Positions 45,946 through 56,900 of a stretch of 64,000 nucleotides of DNA are shown piece after piece. Position numbers and translations under genes: made by a program. The notes under the pieces are model-generated. The model saw nothing but the letters and a program-made list of their open reading frames with translations, made no database searches and was not told the origin of the DNA. Numbering within the stretch: the stretch's first letter is position 1; each line of letters starts with the position of its first letter. This DNA is from Phyllostachys edulis (Eukaryota; Streptophyta; Magnoliopsida; Poales; Poaceae), in assembly GCA_036346405.1 (NCBI GenBank), contig CM070554.1, positions 47,453,058 through 47,517,057 on the forward strand, in the 5' to 3' direction.

Positions 45946-46170
45946 TGCAATTACCGGTAATGCCGAGTAGTGTATCCGTCGATACATACTCTAAGCCTGT
46001 GCCCTCTAGGCACAGGGATCCAAAGCCCACACTCCAAGACATGTAACTTTCTCACCGACCTCACCAGATTAGTTACATGACTTTCCACGAGTGTGGGGAC
46101 CAAAGCCCGTCTAATGCATGACAGGGATCCAATATATATAATCAAGGCCTGTGCCCTCAAGGCACAGGGA
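45946..46170. repeat. Hairpin cluster with a hairpin inserted in a loop (element D 3' LTR)
   Basis: Arms CCTGTGCC/GGCACAGG occur twice, GTGTATC/GATACAT once, and CCCACACTC/GAGTGTGGGG flank a loop of about 60 bases. That loop contains its own inverted repeat ATGTAAC/GTTACAT. In solo LTR F the same hairpin has only a 5-base loop. Confidence 0.8.
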
Positions 46171-46550
46171 TCCAATGCCATGATGCAGAATGCACATGCC
46201 CAGTGTCATTATCATCATTAGCAAGGTAGTCTCATTGCTCACCTTGTCCCATCATTATTGCCATCAAAATGTAACCATTATCATGTAAGCATCACCATAT
46301 AAACATTATCATGTACGCATCATCATGTAATCATTAGCATGTTGCGTCATGTAAACCTTTCCAGGAAGTAAGCATCATCATTAAACTATGACATTCATGC
46401 TCATCAATATTACCAATCAGTACGCATCATCAATCAACTAAGGCATTCATCAGGTATGTAATATAACAACTCATAAATAATACTTGCACTTTCCTCAACC
46501 GTGAGACGGAAGACAAAAGGGCGGAATGCTCTAGCACCGGGGTTCACCAC

Positions 46551-46625
46551 CACCTATTCTGAACTGAGTGCACACCACCTATTCTGAACTGAGTGCACAC
46601 CACCTTTTCTGAACTAAGTGCACAC
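46551..46625. repeat. 25-bp tandem repeat, three copies
   Basis: CACCTATTCTGAACTGAGTG plus CACAC is repeated three times with one or two changes in the last copy. It sits between the captured gene fragment and the second exon of the LTR. The 5' LTR copy (about 53533-53610) has TCTCAATCGAGTG variants at the same place. Confidence 0.85.
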
Positions 46626-47316
46626 CACCTAGCAAGCCACCAACCTGCTAATTTGATGGCAAATCGGGCTTCCAAAGTATGCCTGCAATGGTGCATGAGG
46701 CTTAATAGCTCACAAAACGATTTTGTATGTACGCATACATGCTATTTCCTATAAAAAAAACATGCTGAGTACTGCACTGAACATTCTCCTGAGAAATCCA
46801 TTTGAAATGATAGTGAAACAACAGCAAGCTTTACTTCCATTTTATCAAAACACAAACTCAGATTATTTGAAAATAATGTACTAACTGATCAATGCTGTGA
46901 GACCTAATATATGGCAATTTACTTTGGTTACACAACCAGTGGTTTGAGTCATTAAAGGTTGAGGTAATAGACAATACTAATAACTAAAGACACAAGTACT
47001 TGTAAAATCTCTTTAGACTCATTGACCTAGAGCAATATGAAAGCAAAACGGCTTGAGCTGCTTTTCGGTATAAGACAAGCATGGAGAGACTACAGAGACT
47101 AATTCTAGTGTCGAGCCTTCATCAGTATACAAACTGATTATCTGCCATTATTCGTACATTCAACATTTGATCAGATTATAACCACTGGTATATAAGCATA
47201 CACTGATTATCTACCATAGACATACCAGAATGTCTAGCATAACAAGTTAAACCACGTACTAGCAAAATCTCCTTAAGACTGATCTAGAGCTTTATGAGAG
47301 CAAACTGATTGAGCTG

Positions 47317-47715
47317 CTAGCTGTATAATGTCTATGAAGAATGAAACAGGAATCGTAACACCTAAAAGGGCTCCAGAAAATGCAAGGCCCTGAAGTATAC
47401 CTCAGGAAACCTCCTGCGATGAACCAAAGGGTGGAATAAACTTGAATTGCATTCAGAGAAATCATGCCTAGAAGCTCAACCAATTCTGCATTCAGCTTAA
47501 AGCCTGCTGGAACACCCATTAGCCACACACAACCCGATCTCAAGACACCATCTGTCAAGTAGTGGACAAGAGCAAAAGTCCAAGAACAAATAGTCTATGT
47601 TTTTAACAATAATGCTGCTCCAAGGACGACACCCATCAGAAGATCCATGACAATATTTGACCACAAAGCATGCTTCTAAATTGCTGCTCTGTGTGCATAA
47701 TCGACATTCACAGTG
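47317..47715 (-). pseudogene. Captured PIG-Q/GPI1-like fragment (3' LTR of D)
   Basis: The minus-strand reading gives VNVDYAHRAAI, a stop where the other copy has Gln, then KHALWSNIVMDLLMGVVLG and DGVLRSGCVWLMGVPAGFKL followed by NAELVELLGMISLNAIQVY and, in a shifted frame, QGLAFSGALLGVTIPVSFF and IDIIQLA. The Arg-Ser-Gly-Cys-Val-Trp-Leu-Met-Gly-Val-Pro-Ala-Gly core is the signature of plant Gpi1/PIG-Q, a membrane subunit of the ER GlcNAc transferase that starts GPI-anchor synthesis. About 130 residues of a protein of several hundred are present. Orientation is the same as the LTR. It has stops and frame changes, so it is non-functional. Confidence 0.8.
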
Positions 47716-47721
47716 GAGCGT

Positions 47722-47900
47722 AGAGAGGTAGACAGGATCCTGCTCGAACCGGGACCCCAGCTTGAGCACCTCGGGCTGCTCGAACAGCTCCCGCAGCGGT
47801 GCCCACAGGTCGGCGGAGGGCACGGCAAGGAGGGTCGACGACGAACACCTCGCCACCCTCGCCGCAGAAGAGCCACTGGAGGAGCGTTACAGAGGGGAAT
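47722..47900 (-). pseudogene. Captured mut-7-like 3'-5' exonuclease fragment (3' LTR of D)
   Basis: The minus strand reads TLLQWLFCGEGGEVFVVD and, after a one-base shift, PSADLWAPLRELFEQPEVLK with LGSRFEQDPVYLS. This matches my recollection of the N-terminal part of the DEDD 3'-5' exonuclease domain in plant mut-7/WRN-like proteins (typical: LLALPS..LW..LRELFE.P.VLKLGF.F.QD..YLS). At its end (about 47716) the sequence joins the PIG-Q fragment directly, making a chimera of two host genes in one orientation. Confidence 0.62.
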
Positions 47901-48373
47901 CGGCGGGGCGGAGGAGAGGGAGTGGAGGAGGACCCGCTCCGGCAAGGATCCGCCACCCGTGACGAGGCGCACGGTGATCGCAGACGGTGGCGGCGTCACG
48001 GGGGGACCGAGGGGAGTAGCGGTGCTAGGCGGAGCCGATCGGGAGAGTGGCGGCGCCATAGGAGGAGCGGCAGCGACGGCCAGGGAGCGCGTTGTGGGGG
48101 AGGAGGCGAAGGCAGGCCTGGAGGATTTGGTTGGGGGTGGTGGCCAGGAGATAGGGGCGTAGGGGAATTGATTGGGGCGGCGGCCAAGAGGATTTGGTTG
48201 GGGGAGAAATTAAACTAGGGTTTCATCTCTCTCTCCCTTAAATGGTTGTGAGACCGATGCCCTCTTGGGCCATGGGCCAAAAGGCCCACTACTAATCCCC
48301 ATTTCCCCTAGATTCTAATTGATATTATTATTATTAATTCGTTAATTACTCATTCACAGTACAGGATATTACA

Positions 48374-48386
48374 TTCTACCCCTCTT
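48374..48386 (-). other. Polypurine tract of element D
   Basis: On the minus strand AAGAGGGGTAGAA precedes the 3' LTR, the same tract as in A and C with one G fewer and an extra A. Confidence 0.8.
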
Positions 48387-51300
48387 AAACAGAATTCAAC
48401 CCCGAATTCTAGTCTCCGTACTACTCGAAAGAACAACTACAACTGAGAATTAACAATAGATAACATGTACCCAACGTGATCAACTCTAGTTATAGCTCGC
48501 TCATGCGAGACTCTAACTCTCAAGTCGCTTCTCGCCCACACGGATGCGCCCACGGCACCACGACGGATACTGACGTCTCATGTCTCAATACTCGTCCCGA
48601 CCTCTCCCGTATACGTACCGGACAAGACTTAGACGTAGGGTCTTACCCAAAGGTCAACGGCTCTAACGATGCCTCAAATCCCAAATCTTTTGAAATTCTC
48701 ACTCACAACCAGAACAAACCAAACATTGCGTCCCTCGCGAATGGACCCGAGACGGTCATAGCGATACGCACACTTACTAATCCCTGCAGCTGATAGAAAC
48801 AAACTAATGTACCTCGGACCAAACTTCCCTTTGGTACTAAAGCACAAACATGCACAACACACATGGAACTCTTGTCCCACTTCTCAACCGGTCTCTTCAT
48901 CTTAACAAGGAGCACCTCCTTTAACCGGGAACACACAACAGAACCCGCTTTAAGCAACTCTTCGGTAACCAGAACCCAAATGAAAATAACAGATTCTCAT
49001 CGCAACTATGAAATGGCAACTTTACACCAAAAAGGGTCAAACTCAAAAGCAAAGATTCATCATGAAATCACCTTCCACTTTCCAAGAAGACAGTTTACAA
49101 ATAAACACCACATAAGCCCAAAAAAAAGCCAACACTCAAACACCAAATCACTTACTTCTTTTATTTTGACTGAGCTGGAAAGAATTATACATGCCAACAC
49201 CGCGCCAACTCAATTTGCGGAAGACATCAATCAGCAACACAAACCTCAAACAAGAACCAAGAAAACGCTTCACTATCCGAGGAAACATTCCTTTTCCCAG
49301 TTTCTCTATTAGGAGTAAAATTCCCCTCAAACCTTGAAATTCAAATTAATCATATACTACACGAGTTCAAATCTCTTAAATTAGCACCCTCAAAGATATA
49401 CTCACTCCAAAATACGTCATCCACACCTTTGTGGAAAGGCTCTATTGATCCCACCAAAACACTCTAGACAACTCCTTCTACTAACGAAAATGATTTGACA
49501 GATGGCACCCAATGCACCTCAAAATACATCTCACGTATCACATCATCTCCAATTTTCACGATTAACAACTCAGAATCCTCAGTACACACGCTCATGTACT
49601 TCATCAGAAGGGTTCTATCAACGATCATTCCACTGCTCATAATACTCTATAATTCTATTTTCTCTACACACAATCATTGAGCGACCAAAGTTCTAGCATA
49701 AAAATACAAAGCCCAAATTTAACCTCCAGGACCTCCACAACGAACTTCTCTTATGACAGATAGAGAAACCCTCAGATTAAATCTCTGACATTCCCACAAC
49801 TCCAACATAATCACTCATTGACATCATCAGGAATCACCCACATAATCTCATAATACAATCCAATTGCGTTACTTTATAAAATTGATCAAGGTTTCCATAC
49901 CTCCGATAATTTCCCAACATTTCAACATGAATTAAGGTTCTGGGATTACACTATACCATAGGTTCCACTTAGTCAGAACACTATTCGGTTTTACTTCAAC
50001 GGCAATCATTCCATTGGAATCAAATTTCCTCCAAAAGGTTCAAACCAAAACCAATTTCATCTCCTACTACTCCTCCAATAGCTTGGTAGCAAAATCTCAC
50101 CTCTACAATTACTTAATCACCCCCAACAGTTGTCAATTTACGCTTTGTAAAACTTTGCAACACAAAAAGGTTGATCCTTTCTCAAAGGAAAGAGGCGAAC
50201 AAGGATAAGTTTCATCACACAAGAAAACGTGGCTCCTCACAGCGAGCACGAAACCAAAAGAAATAATCTGATAACGATGATCTTGGGAAACAAAAGTTGA
50301 GATCACAGGTGAGGGCACACACCCCTCAAAAGAGAATAGCAACTAATAACCAATAAGAATAAGACATTGATATTGAAACTCGACAACTCTCGTGCGAACA
50401 GAGCAGAACGTTTAGGCACGATTCAAATAACCACAAGTTATAAAACGTGACTCCAATTCTCAAATACCCCCACTGCACAATAGTGCCAAGATTCATCAAA
50501 CTTTATTACCCCCTTCTAAAACTTTCCCAAAGAAACACAAGACACAAGGTTGAAACAAATTTATTTTAACAAGATCATACTATGCAACAGCAAATTTCAC
50601 AAGGCACGCTGTCAAGGACCACTTACGAATTTCATCTACTCAACGGTTGGTGTGCTCAACACCAATTTCATCTCTCTTTATCAAAAGACCCTTGGGTTAG
50701 TCATGTGTGTAAATATGATGCTAATTTCTATTTGCAATCAAATAACCATTTAATAACATAGATTCAACATTCCACCTTATGTTTAGGGATCAGTTCATCA
50801 CAAGATTTAAGATTTACTAACATAATTTCTATAAAACAAGGTTTTACAAAATGCTACACCTGCATCCAACTAGTCCTTTATACATGTTTCAACCATTTTA
50901 GCATAACAGGAATTAGGTAAATCTAGCATTTATGTAAGATCAGCAATTAGCTGTTTACAAGATAGATTCATATCAATATTCACTCTCCTTAGTAACCCTG
51001 TTGATTCTAATTAGGGATAAAATATATTCTAAATCACATTTCGTCAAGCAATCATTACAAGGCAGTAATAAATTAACTAGCTATGCTACCGAGGACATCA
51101 GTTAAGGTTAATTATGCATCATGCCAAAGACCCAATTCGATGTCATACACATTATCAATTATCCTTTTTTTTTACCTACAACTTCTCACTTAACACTACA
51201 AAACTTTGCAAAGGGTTTTGACACCTTTTTGTTTCAAAGGAAAGGTTCTAAACTCCAACACTCCAACTACTCCAACAGAAATGAGTAGTCAAAACTTTCT

Positions 51301-52029
51301 TCAATGAAGTTTGTAAAGGGTAATGTTCCTATCTAAAATACCAAACGAGTCACCGGATCACATTTTTCAACAAGAATGGTAGAACTCCCATGAAAAAAAA
51401 CAATCTCGTCAATCAGGAGATCAAATGTTTTCTTTAAGAAAACCAATAAAGACCGAAGAACTCCTCTCAACTGCAATGAACCACCGATCCAAGAAAACCC
51501 ATCCACCGCATTTGGACAAGAGTAACCGTTCCAAACTCAAGGAAGACGAAAATTCTCCTAAAGAAACTCATACTCAACATCTGGAACTAGTTGATTCGAG
51601 GTAGACGCTCCATTAATCTCATGCCCCAAACAGTGGTGCAACCTGGCAACCCAAGGCAACAACTACGACCTAAATCTCTCGTCATCTATTATTATAACAG
51701 ATAATAGTCATATAGGTATATCATAAGTATTTATAACCATTTCATAACAGCAATGTTCAAAGCGACATAACAAAAACGTAAATGCAATGCTTGACCCATT
51801 CCCATCTTACTGTGCACAGTGTGTCAATTTAATATTGGGACTGTCTATTCATAAGGTGACTGAAATTTTCTTAAGCATAAACCACCTTTTCTATCCGTTG
51901 GATCAATATCCAATTATGAGGCACACCAATCCAATGGTCACAACAAGTGACTTAAACTTAAGAAACCTTCAGGCGACTTAAACACAAGCAAGACTGTTTA
52001 ATATTTCAACTACCACGGACCTAAAGCCC
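48387..52029 (-). mobile_element. Non-coding internal domain of element D
   Basis: About 3.6 kb. On the minus strand it aligns with the internal domains of A, B and C, for example the segment near 50290 (GATCTTGGGAAACAAAAG on the plus strand) with 34445 and 21960. A remnant of the gag start is at about 51680-51660 (ATGACGAGAGATTTAGG). The minus-strand frame 48957-48703 (SRLKEVLLVKM and ALVPKG) resembles those at 25093-25371 and 44843-45112, with frame changes between copies. Confidence 0.75.
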
Positions 52030-52041
52030 GCTCTGATACCA
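52030..52041 (-). promoter_or_regulatory. Primer binding site of element D
   Basis: TGGTATCAGAGC on the minus strand, two bases from the 5' LTR end at 52044. Confidence 0.9.
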
Positions 52042-52924
52042 ACTATAACACCCTGGCTATGCGGAAGCCAAGATGTTACCTAAAAGACTAAAGTACAACA
52101 GCAATACGAAATAATTTCAACCATTTTTCAAACAATAAAATTTAAACCAAATAGAACCTAGACATTTCTCTAAAATTCGGCATAACCTCCTTTGCATAGA
52201 TGGCTATACCCAAGGGTTCAAACAGTTTAATACAGCATCATTCAACAATCAAATCATCCAATTTAATGAATCATCAAAGGACATCCAGGATAAGCTAAAC
52301 AACTATAGCATAATCAAAAAGGGCATCCATAAACCTCTAATCAACCCTATTACAAATTATTAAGACTCTAATGAACCAATTAATTTCAACAACTCAATAA
52401 ACCATCAACCAAACATCCTAATCCATCAACGAGAATTAAATGAACACAATCAACGAATGAATAAAAACATAAATGGATCAGCCATGACCACAATTAAACC
52501 AACCACCACGAAGGGTGGTCATAATCTGAATCTGGAGCAATTGTAAAGAATAGGAATTGTGGCTAAAAGGACTCAGTTATTTGTTGGGATTAGTGATTAT
52601 GTGACGTGCACCAAGTCTACCCCTTCCCATGCATGTCGCTGCCTCGAGAGGTACCTAGCAAGCACAACACAGCAAGCGTGAGTCCACGACTCAGCAAAGT
52701 GCAATAGCAAACAAACATAGCATCATAAGTAGCCAAAGGGATTAAACAGTTCCATCATGAATAACAGCATTATATACCACAGACCCATCTCTTATAATAG
52801 CATCATAATTAGTCAGAGGGAACAAACCAACCCATCATGAACACAGCATTGAATGCTAAACACACAAATCCATCTTATGCAGAAATGCGATGATCATGTC
52901 ATGAATGCACATTCTTCACATCTT

Positions 52925-53152
52925 TGCAATTACTGGTAATGCCGAGTAGTGTATCCGTCGATACATACTCTAAGCATGTGCCCTCTAGGCACAGGGATCC
53001 AAAGCCCACACTCCAAGACATGTAACTTTCTCACCGACCTCACCGGATTAGTTACATGACTTTCCACGAGTGTGGGGACCAAAGCCCGTCTAATGCATGA
53101 CAGGGATCCAATATATATAATCAAGGCCTGTGCCCTCAAGGCACAAGGATCC
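52925..53152. repeat. Hairpin cluster in the 5' LTR of element D
   Basis: As at 45946-46170, including the nested ATGTAAC/GTTACAT hairpin. ACCGGT is changed to ACTGGT here, and one CCTGTGCC arm to CATGTGCC, so two stems have lost a pair in this copy. Confidence 0.78.
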
Positions 53153-54296
53153 AATGCCATGATGCAGAATGCACATGCCCAGTGTCATTATCATCATTAG
53201 CAAGGTAGTCTCATTGCTCACCTTGTCCCTTCATTATTGCCATCAACATGTAACCATTATCATGTAAGCATCACCATATAAACATTATCATGTACGCATC
53301 ATCATGTAATCATTAGCATGTTGCGTCATGTAATCCTTTCCAGGAAGTAAGCATCATCATTAAACTATGACATTCATGCTCATCAATATTACCAATCAGT
53401 ACGCATCATCAATCAACTAAGGCATTCATCAGGTATGTAATATAACAACTCATAAATAATACTTGCACTTGCCTCAACCGTGAGACGGAAGACAAAAGGG
53501 CGGAATCTTTGTCAGAGCACCGGGGTTCACCACCACCTATTCTCAATCGAGTGCACACCACCTATTCTCAATCGAGTGCACACCACCTTTTACGAACTAA
53601 GTGCACACCACCTAGCAAGCCACCAACCGCTAATTTGATGGCAAATCGGGCTTCCAAGATGCAATGTGCATGAGGCTTAATAGCTCACAAAACGATTTTG
53701 TATGTACGCATACATGCTATTTCCTATAAAAAACATGCCGAGTAATCTTGACCTTTGAACATTCTCTGAGAAATCCATTTGAAATGATAGTGAAACAACA
53801 AAGAAGCTTTACTTCCATTTTGTCAAAACACAAACTCAGATTATTTGAAAATAATGTACTAACCGATCAATCTTTGTGAGACCTAATATATGGCAATTTA
53901 CTTTGGTTACACAACCCGTGGTTTGAGTCATTAAAGGTTGAGGTAATAGACAATAGTAATAACTGAAGACACAAGTACTTGTAAAATCTCTTTAGACTCA
54001 TTGACCTAGAGCAATATGAAAGCAAAACGGCTTGAGCTGCTTTTCAGTATAAGACAAGCATGGAGAGACTACAGAGACTAATTCTAGTGTCGAGCCTTCA
54101 TCAGTATGCAAACTGATTATCTGCCATTATTCGTACATTCAACATTTGATCAGATTATAACCACTAGTATATAAGCATACACTGATTATCTGCCATAGAC
54201 ATACCAGAATGTCTAGCATAACAAGTTAAACCACGTACTAGCAAAATCTCCTTAAGACTAATCTAGAGCTTTATGAGAGCAAACTGATTGAGCTAC

Positions 54297-54690
54297 TAGC
54301 TGGATAATGTCTATGAAGAATGAAACAGGAATCGTAACACCTAAAAGGGCTCCAGAAAATGCAAGGCCCCGAAGTATACCTCAGGAAGCCTCCTGCGATG
54401 AACCAAAGGGTGGAATAAACTTGAATTGCATTCAGAGAAATCATGCCTAGAAGCTCAACCAATTCTGCATTCAGCTTAAAGCCTGCTGGAACACCCATTA
54501 GCCACACACAACCCGATCTCAAGACACCATCTGTCAAGTAGTGGACAAGAGCAAAAGTCCAAGAACAAATAGTCTATGTTTTTAACAATAATGCTGCTCC
54601 AAGGACGACACCCATCAGAAGATCCATGACAATATTTGACCACAAAGCATGCTTCTGAATTGCTGCTCTGTGTGCATAATCGACATTCAC
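54297..54690 (-). pseudogene. Captured PIG-Q/GPI1-like fragment (5' LTR of D)
   Basis: Second copy of the fragment at 47317-47715. Here the frame YAHRAAIQKHALWSNIVMDL is open (Gln codon at the position that is a stop in the 3' LTR), which shows that the nonsense change in the other copy arose after insertion. A stop (AAAACATAG) follows at the GAALLLKT segment in both copies, so neither is a functional gene. Confidence 0.8.
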
Positions 54691-54700
54691 AGTGGAGCGT

Positions 54701-54836
54701 AGAGAGGTAGACAGGATCCTGCTCGAACCGGGACCCCAGCTTGAGCTCCTCGGGCTGCTCGAATAGCTCCCGCAGCGGTGCCCACAAGTCGGCGAAGGGC
54801 ACGGCAAGGAGGGTCGATGACGAACACCTCGCCACC
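54701..54836 (-). pseudogene. Captured mut-7-like exonuclease fragment (5' LTR of D)
   Basis: Reads PFADLWAPLRELFEQPEELK and LGSRFEQDPVYLS. The upstream part differs from the 3' LTR: the TLLQWLFCGEGG-like segment is replaced by a GC-rich sequence that still ends GGEGGEVFVID. It is shorter than the copy at 47722-47900. Confidence 0.58.
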
Positions 54837-55755
54837 CTCGCCGCCCCTAGGCCCGGAGGAGCGCCACGGGGGCTGGCAAGGGGGAGGAGAGGGAGTGGAG
54901 GAGGACCCGCTCCGGCGAGGATCCGCCACCTGTGACGAGGTGCGCGGCGAACAGAGACGGTGGCGGCGTCACGTGGGGACCGAGGGGAGTAGCGGTGCTA
55001 GGCGGAGCCGATCGAGAGAGTGGCGGCGCCATAGGAGGAGTGGCAGCGACGGCCAGGGAGCGCGTTGTGGGGGAGGAGGCGAAGGCAGGCTAGGAGGATT
55101 TGGTTGGGGGTGGCGGCCAAGAGATAGGGGCGCAGAGGAATGGATTGGGGCGGCGGCCAAGAGGATTTGGTTGGGGGAGAAATTAAACTAGGGTTTCATC
55201 TCTCTCTCTCTTAAATGGTTGTGAGACCGATGCCCTCTTGGGCCATGGGCCAAAAGGCCCACTACTAATCCCCATTTCCCCTAGATTCTAATTGATATTA
55301 TTATTATTAATTCGTTAATTACTCATTCACAGTACAGGATATTACAGTTCTCGACAATTGCGGGAATTAGGAAGTTGGTGTATTGCTAGTACCATCTCGA
55401 GTCCATAGGCGGAGTACGCGACGTCTGGTATGTTCTGGTGCTGAGTGAGTACTTGGGAAATACGCAGTTTTGAGGTTTCGTTAGATCCGTTGTCCAGCGA
55501 ATAAGACCTCACATCCGAGTCTCGTCCGGTACGTATACTGGGGAGGTCGGAATGAGCATTGAGGCATAAGACGTTGGTATACGTCGAGGTGCCATCGTCG
55601 CATCAGTATGAGCGAGAAGCGACTTGGGAGCTGGAGTCTCGCTTGTGCGAGCAGTGTCCGGATTTGTTCGCAACGAGTATGTGTTACCGTTGTTAATTCT
55701 AATTGCAGTTTTCTTTCGCATAGATCGGTGTGTAGATTTGGGGTCAAATCCTGTT

Positions 55756-55768
55756 TCGGGGGGTAGAA
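55756..55768 (+). other. Polypurine tract of element C
   Basis: TCGGGGGGTAGAA precedes the LTR start TGTAATACCCCG. Confidence 0.85.
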
Positions 55769-56900
55769 TGTAATACCCCGATTATTCGTTATCGAATGCA
55801 ACAAAAATTGAGAGAGAATTAAGGGAAATAAAACAGAAAATTCAGAATTTTAGGAGAGGAATGGGCCGCCAACCCATATTCGAGAGGAGGGGAGCCAGCC
55901 ATAGTGGCCCAAGGCCCATGAGTGGGCTGGCAGCCCATTAGAGGGCAAGGAAGGGGGGACCAAACCCTAGCCACCCTTTGCTACTGATGGCGCTGTGCAA
56001 AGCTGACCCGTGCTTCTGATGGCGTCCATTCTCTGATGCCTCCACTTTGATGCTCCTCCTCTCCCCGGCACCATCTTCCCTATTGCTTGTGGCCGGCCGT
56101 GGGGAGAAGAATGAGGGGAAGGAAGAGAGGAGCAGAAGAGGAGAGGATCACCTCACGGGGATCTCAGCGGGCACGTGTCTTCTAGGGTATCAATTCACTT
56201 CCTCACTGTTTTAGTTTAATTCGTCTTGGTAGATGCCGTTTATAGATTCGTCGCTATGACTGTGATTAGAAGCATATTTCTTCTCTTTGTTGTACGCCAG
56301 TTTTCTTGTAGTTGAAGGCCGAATTAGAGTTTGTGATCTGCTAGAGAGTTGTGGGGTTTTCCGTTAGGTTTCCAAAGAATCTGAGATCACCTAAATCGGA
56401 GTTGTAGTTTAGGAGTTACGGCAATTTCTTTACTACTATCCAGAAACCTAGTTAGTTTTCCGCAGTTATTTTAATTAACAGATTGAATGTTGTTAAACTC
56501 CGAATCACAATTTCTCCCCATTATGAAAATCGTAGGTCTTTGTCTTATCTTTCCAAATTGATAAAGAACACTGAGTTTGGTTCAGCCAATTAGAAATTAT
56601 GTCTAATACCGTGCTGCTGTCCAGATTTGTCGGTTAGTTTCTGTCAGAAGATGTTCATCTGTCTATTAAAGTTATTTACAGACAGAATTCGGGATGTCCA
56701 CCAAATAGGTTATTTTATATATTTCTGTTATGTTTTTAGCCAATCTGAGTTTGCATTTTTACGATTTTCAGAGTGAAAGTTATGTAGGTTTTAAGAATCC
56801 TGTCTAGATTCATTTTCTGTGAGTGTGGTCTGTTTTCAGAGGAGATCAAATAGTTAATTCTTGGGTTGTCGGAAAGGTATTGTAGAACGTTGTGGGTATC
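55769..56900 (+). repeat. 3' LTR of element C, second half missing
   Basis: Starts TGTAATACCCCG with the usual GGCCCA-rich U3 and leader, a donor-like CTAGG|GTATC near 56186, and intron-1-like sequence. At about 56898 (GGGTATC) similarity to other LTRs ends and copia sequence begins, so exon 2, the hairpins and the LTR end are lost. Confidence 0.85.

Larger units (their letters stand above)
45065..48373 (-). repeat. 3' LTR of element D
   Basis: 3309 bp. It begins (minus strand) TGTAATATCCTG at 48373 and ends GGTTGTTACA at 45065. It contains, from promoter to end, a GC-rich leader with the exonuclease and PIG-Q fragments, a 25-bp tandem repeat, the common second exon (GGTGAACCCCGGTGCTAGAG), a donor with GAAAGT in place of GCAAGT, the hairpin cluster, and CTAGGTACCTC. 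Nearly identical to 52044-55346 except for patches. Confidence 0.94.
45065..55346 (-). mobile_element. Element D: complete LARD with gene-bearing 3.3-kb LTRs, TSD GTTCT
   Basis: Minus-strand element of 10,282 bp with the duplication GTTCT at 45060-45064 and 55347-55351. The 5' LTR is 52044-55346, the PBS TGGTATCAGAGC is at 52041-52030, the internal non-coding domain is 48387-52029, the polypurine tract is at 48386-48374 and the 3' LTR is 45065-48373. The internal 3.7 kb aligns with A, B and C read on the opposite strand and starts with a gag-like remnant near 51680. Both LTRs carry the same captured host fragments, so the capture came before this insertion and was propagated by retrotransposition. 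Confidence 0.94.
52044..55346 (-). repeat. 5' LTR of element D
   Basis: 3303 bp, minus strand, TGTAATATCCTG at 55346 to GGTGTTATA at 52044 (terminal CA changed to TA). It keeps the GCAAGT donor (near 53466) that is mutated to GAAAGT in the 3' LTR. It holds the same chimeric gene fragments, hairpins and tandem repeat as the 3' LTR. Confidence 0.94.
41160..55768 (+). mobile_element. LARD C internal domain, interrupted by element D
   Basis: 41160-45064 and 55352-55755 together make about 4.3 kb, the same length as in A, ending in the polypurine tract GGGGGGTAGAA at 55758-55768. A gag-start remnant (GATGTTGAGAGGTTGAGATCGTGGT) lies near 41429. No protein of more than about 90 codons is seen. The sequence right of D (GTACCATCTCGAGTCCATAGG) matches A near 25385, proving continuity across D. 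Confidence 0.85.

Noticed and set aside
47713..48218. Plus-strand ORFs of 130-149 codons, Gly/Arg-rich
   Set aside because: Opposite strand of the GC-rich leader and captured exonuclease fragment in the LTR of D; not conserved between the two LTRs.
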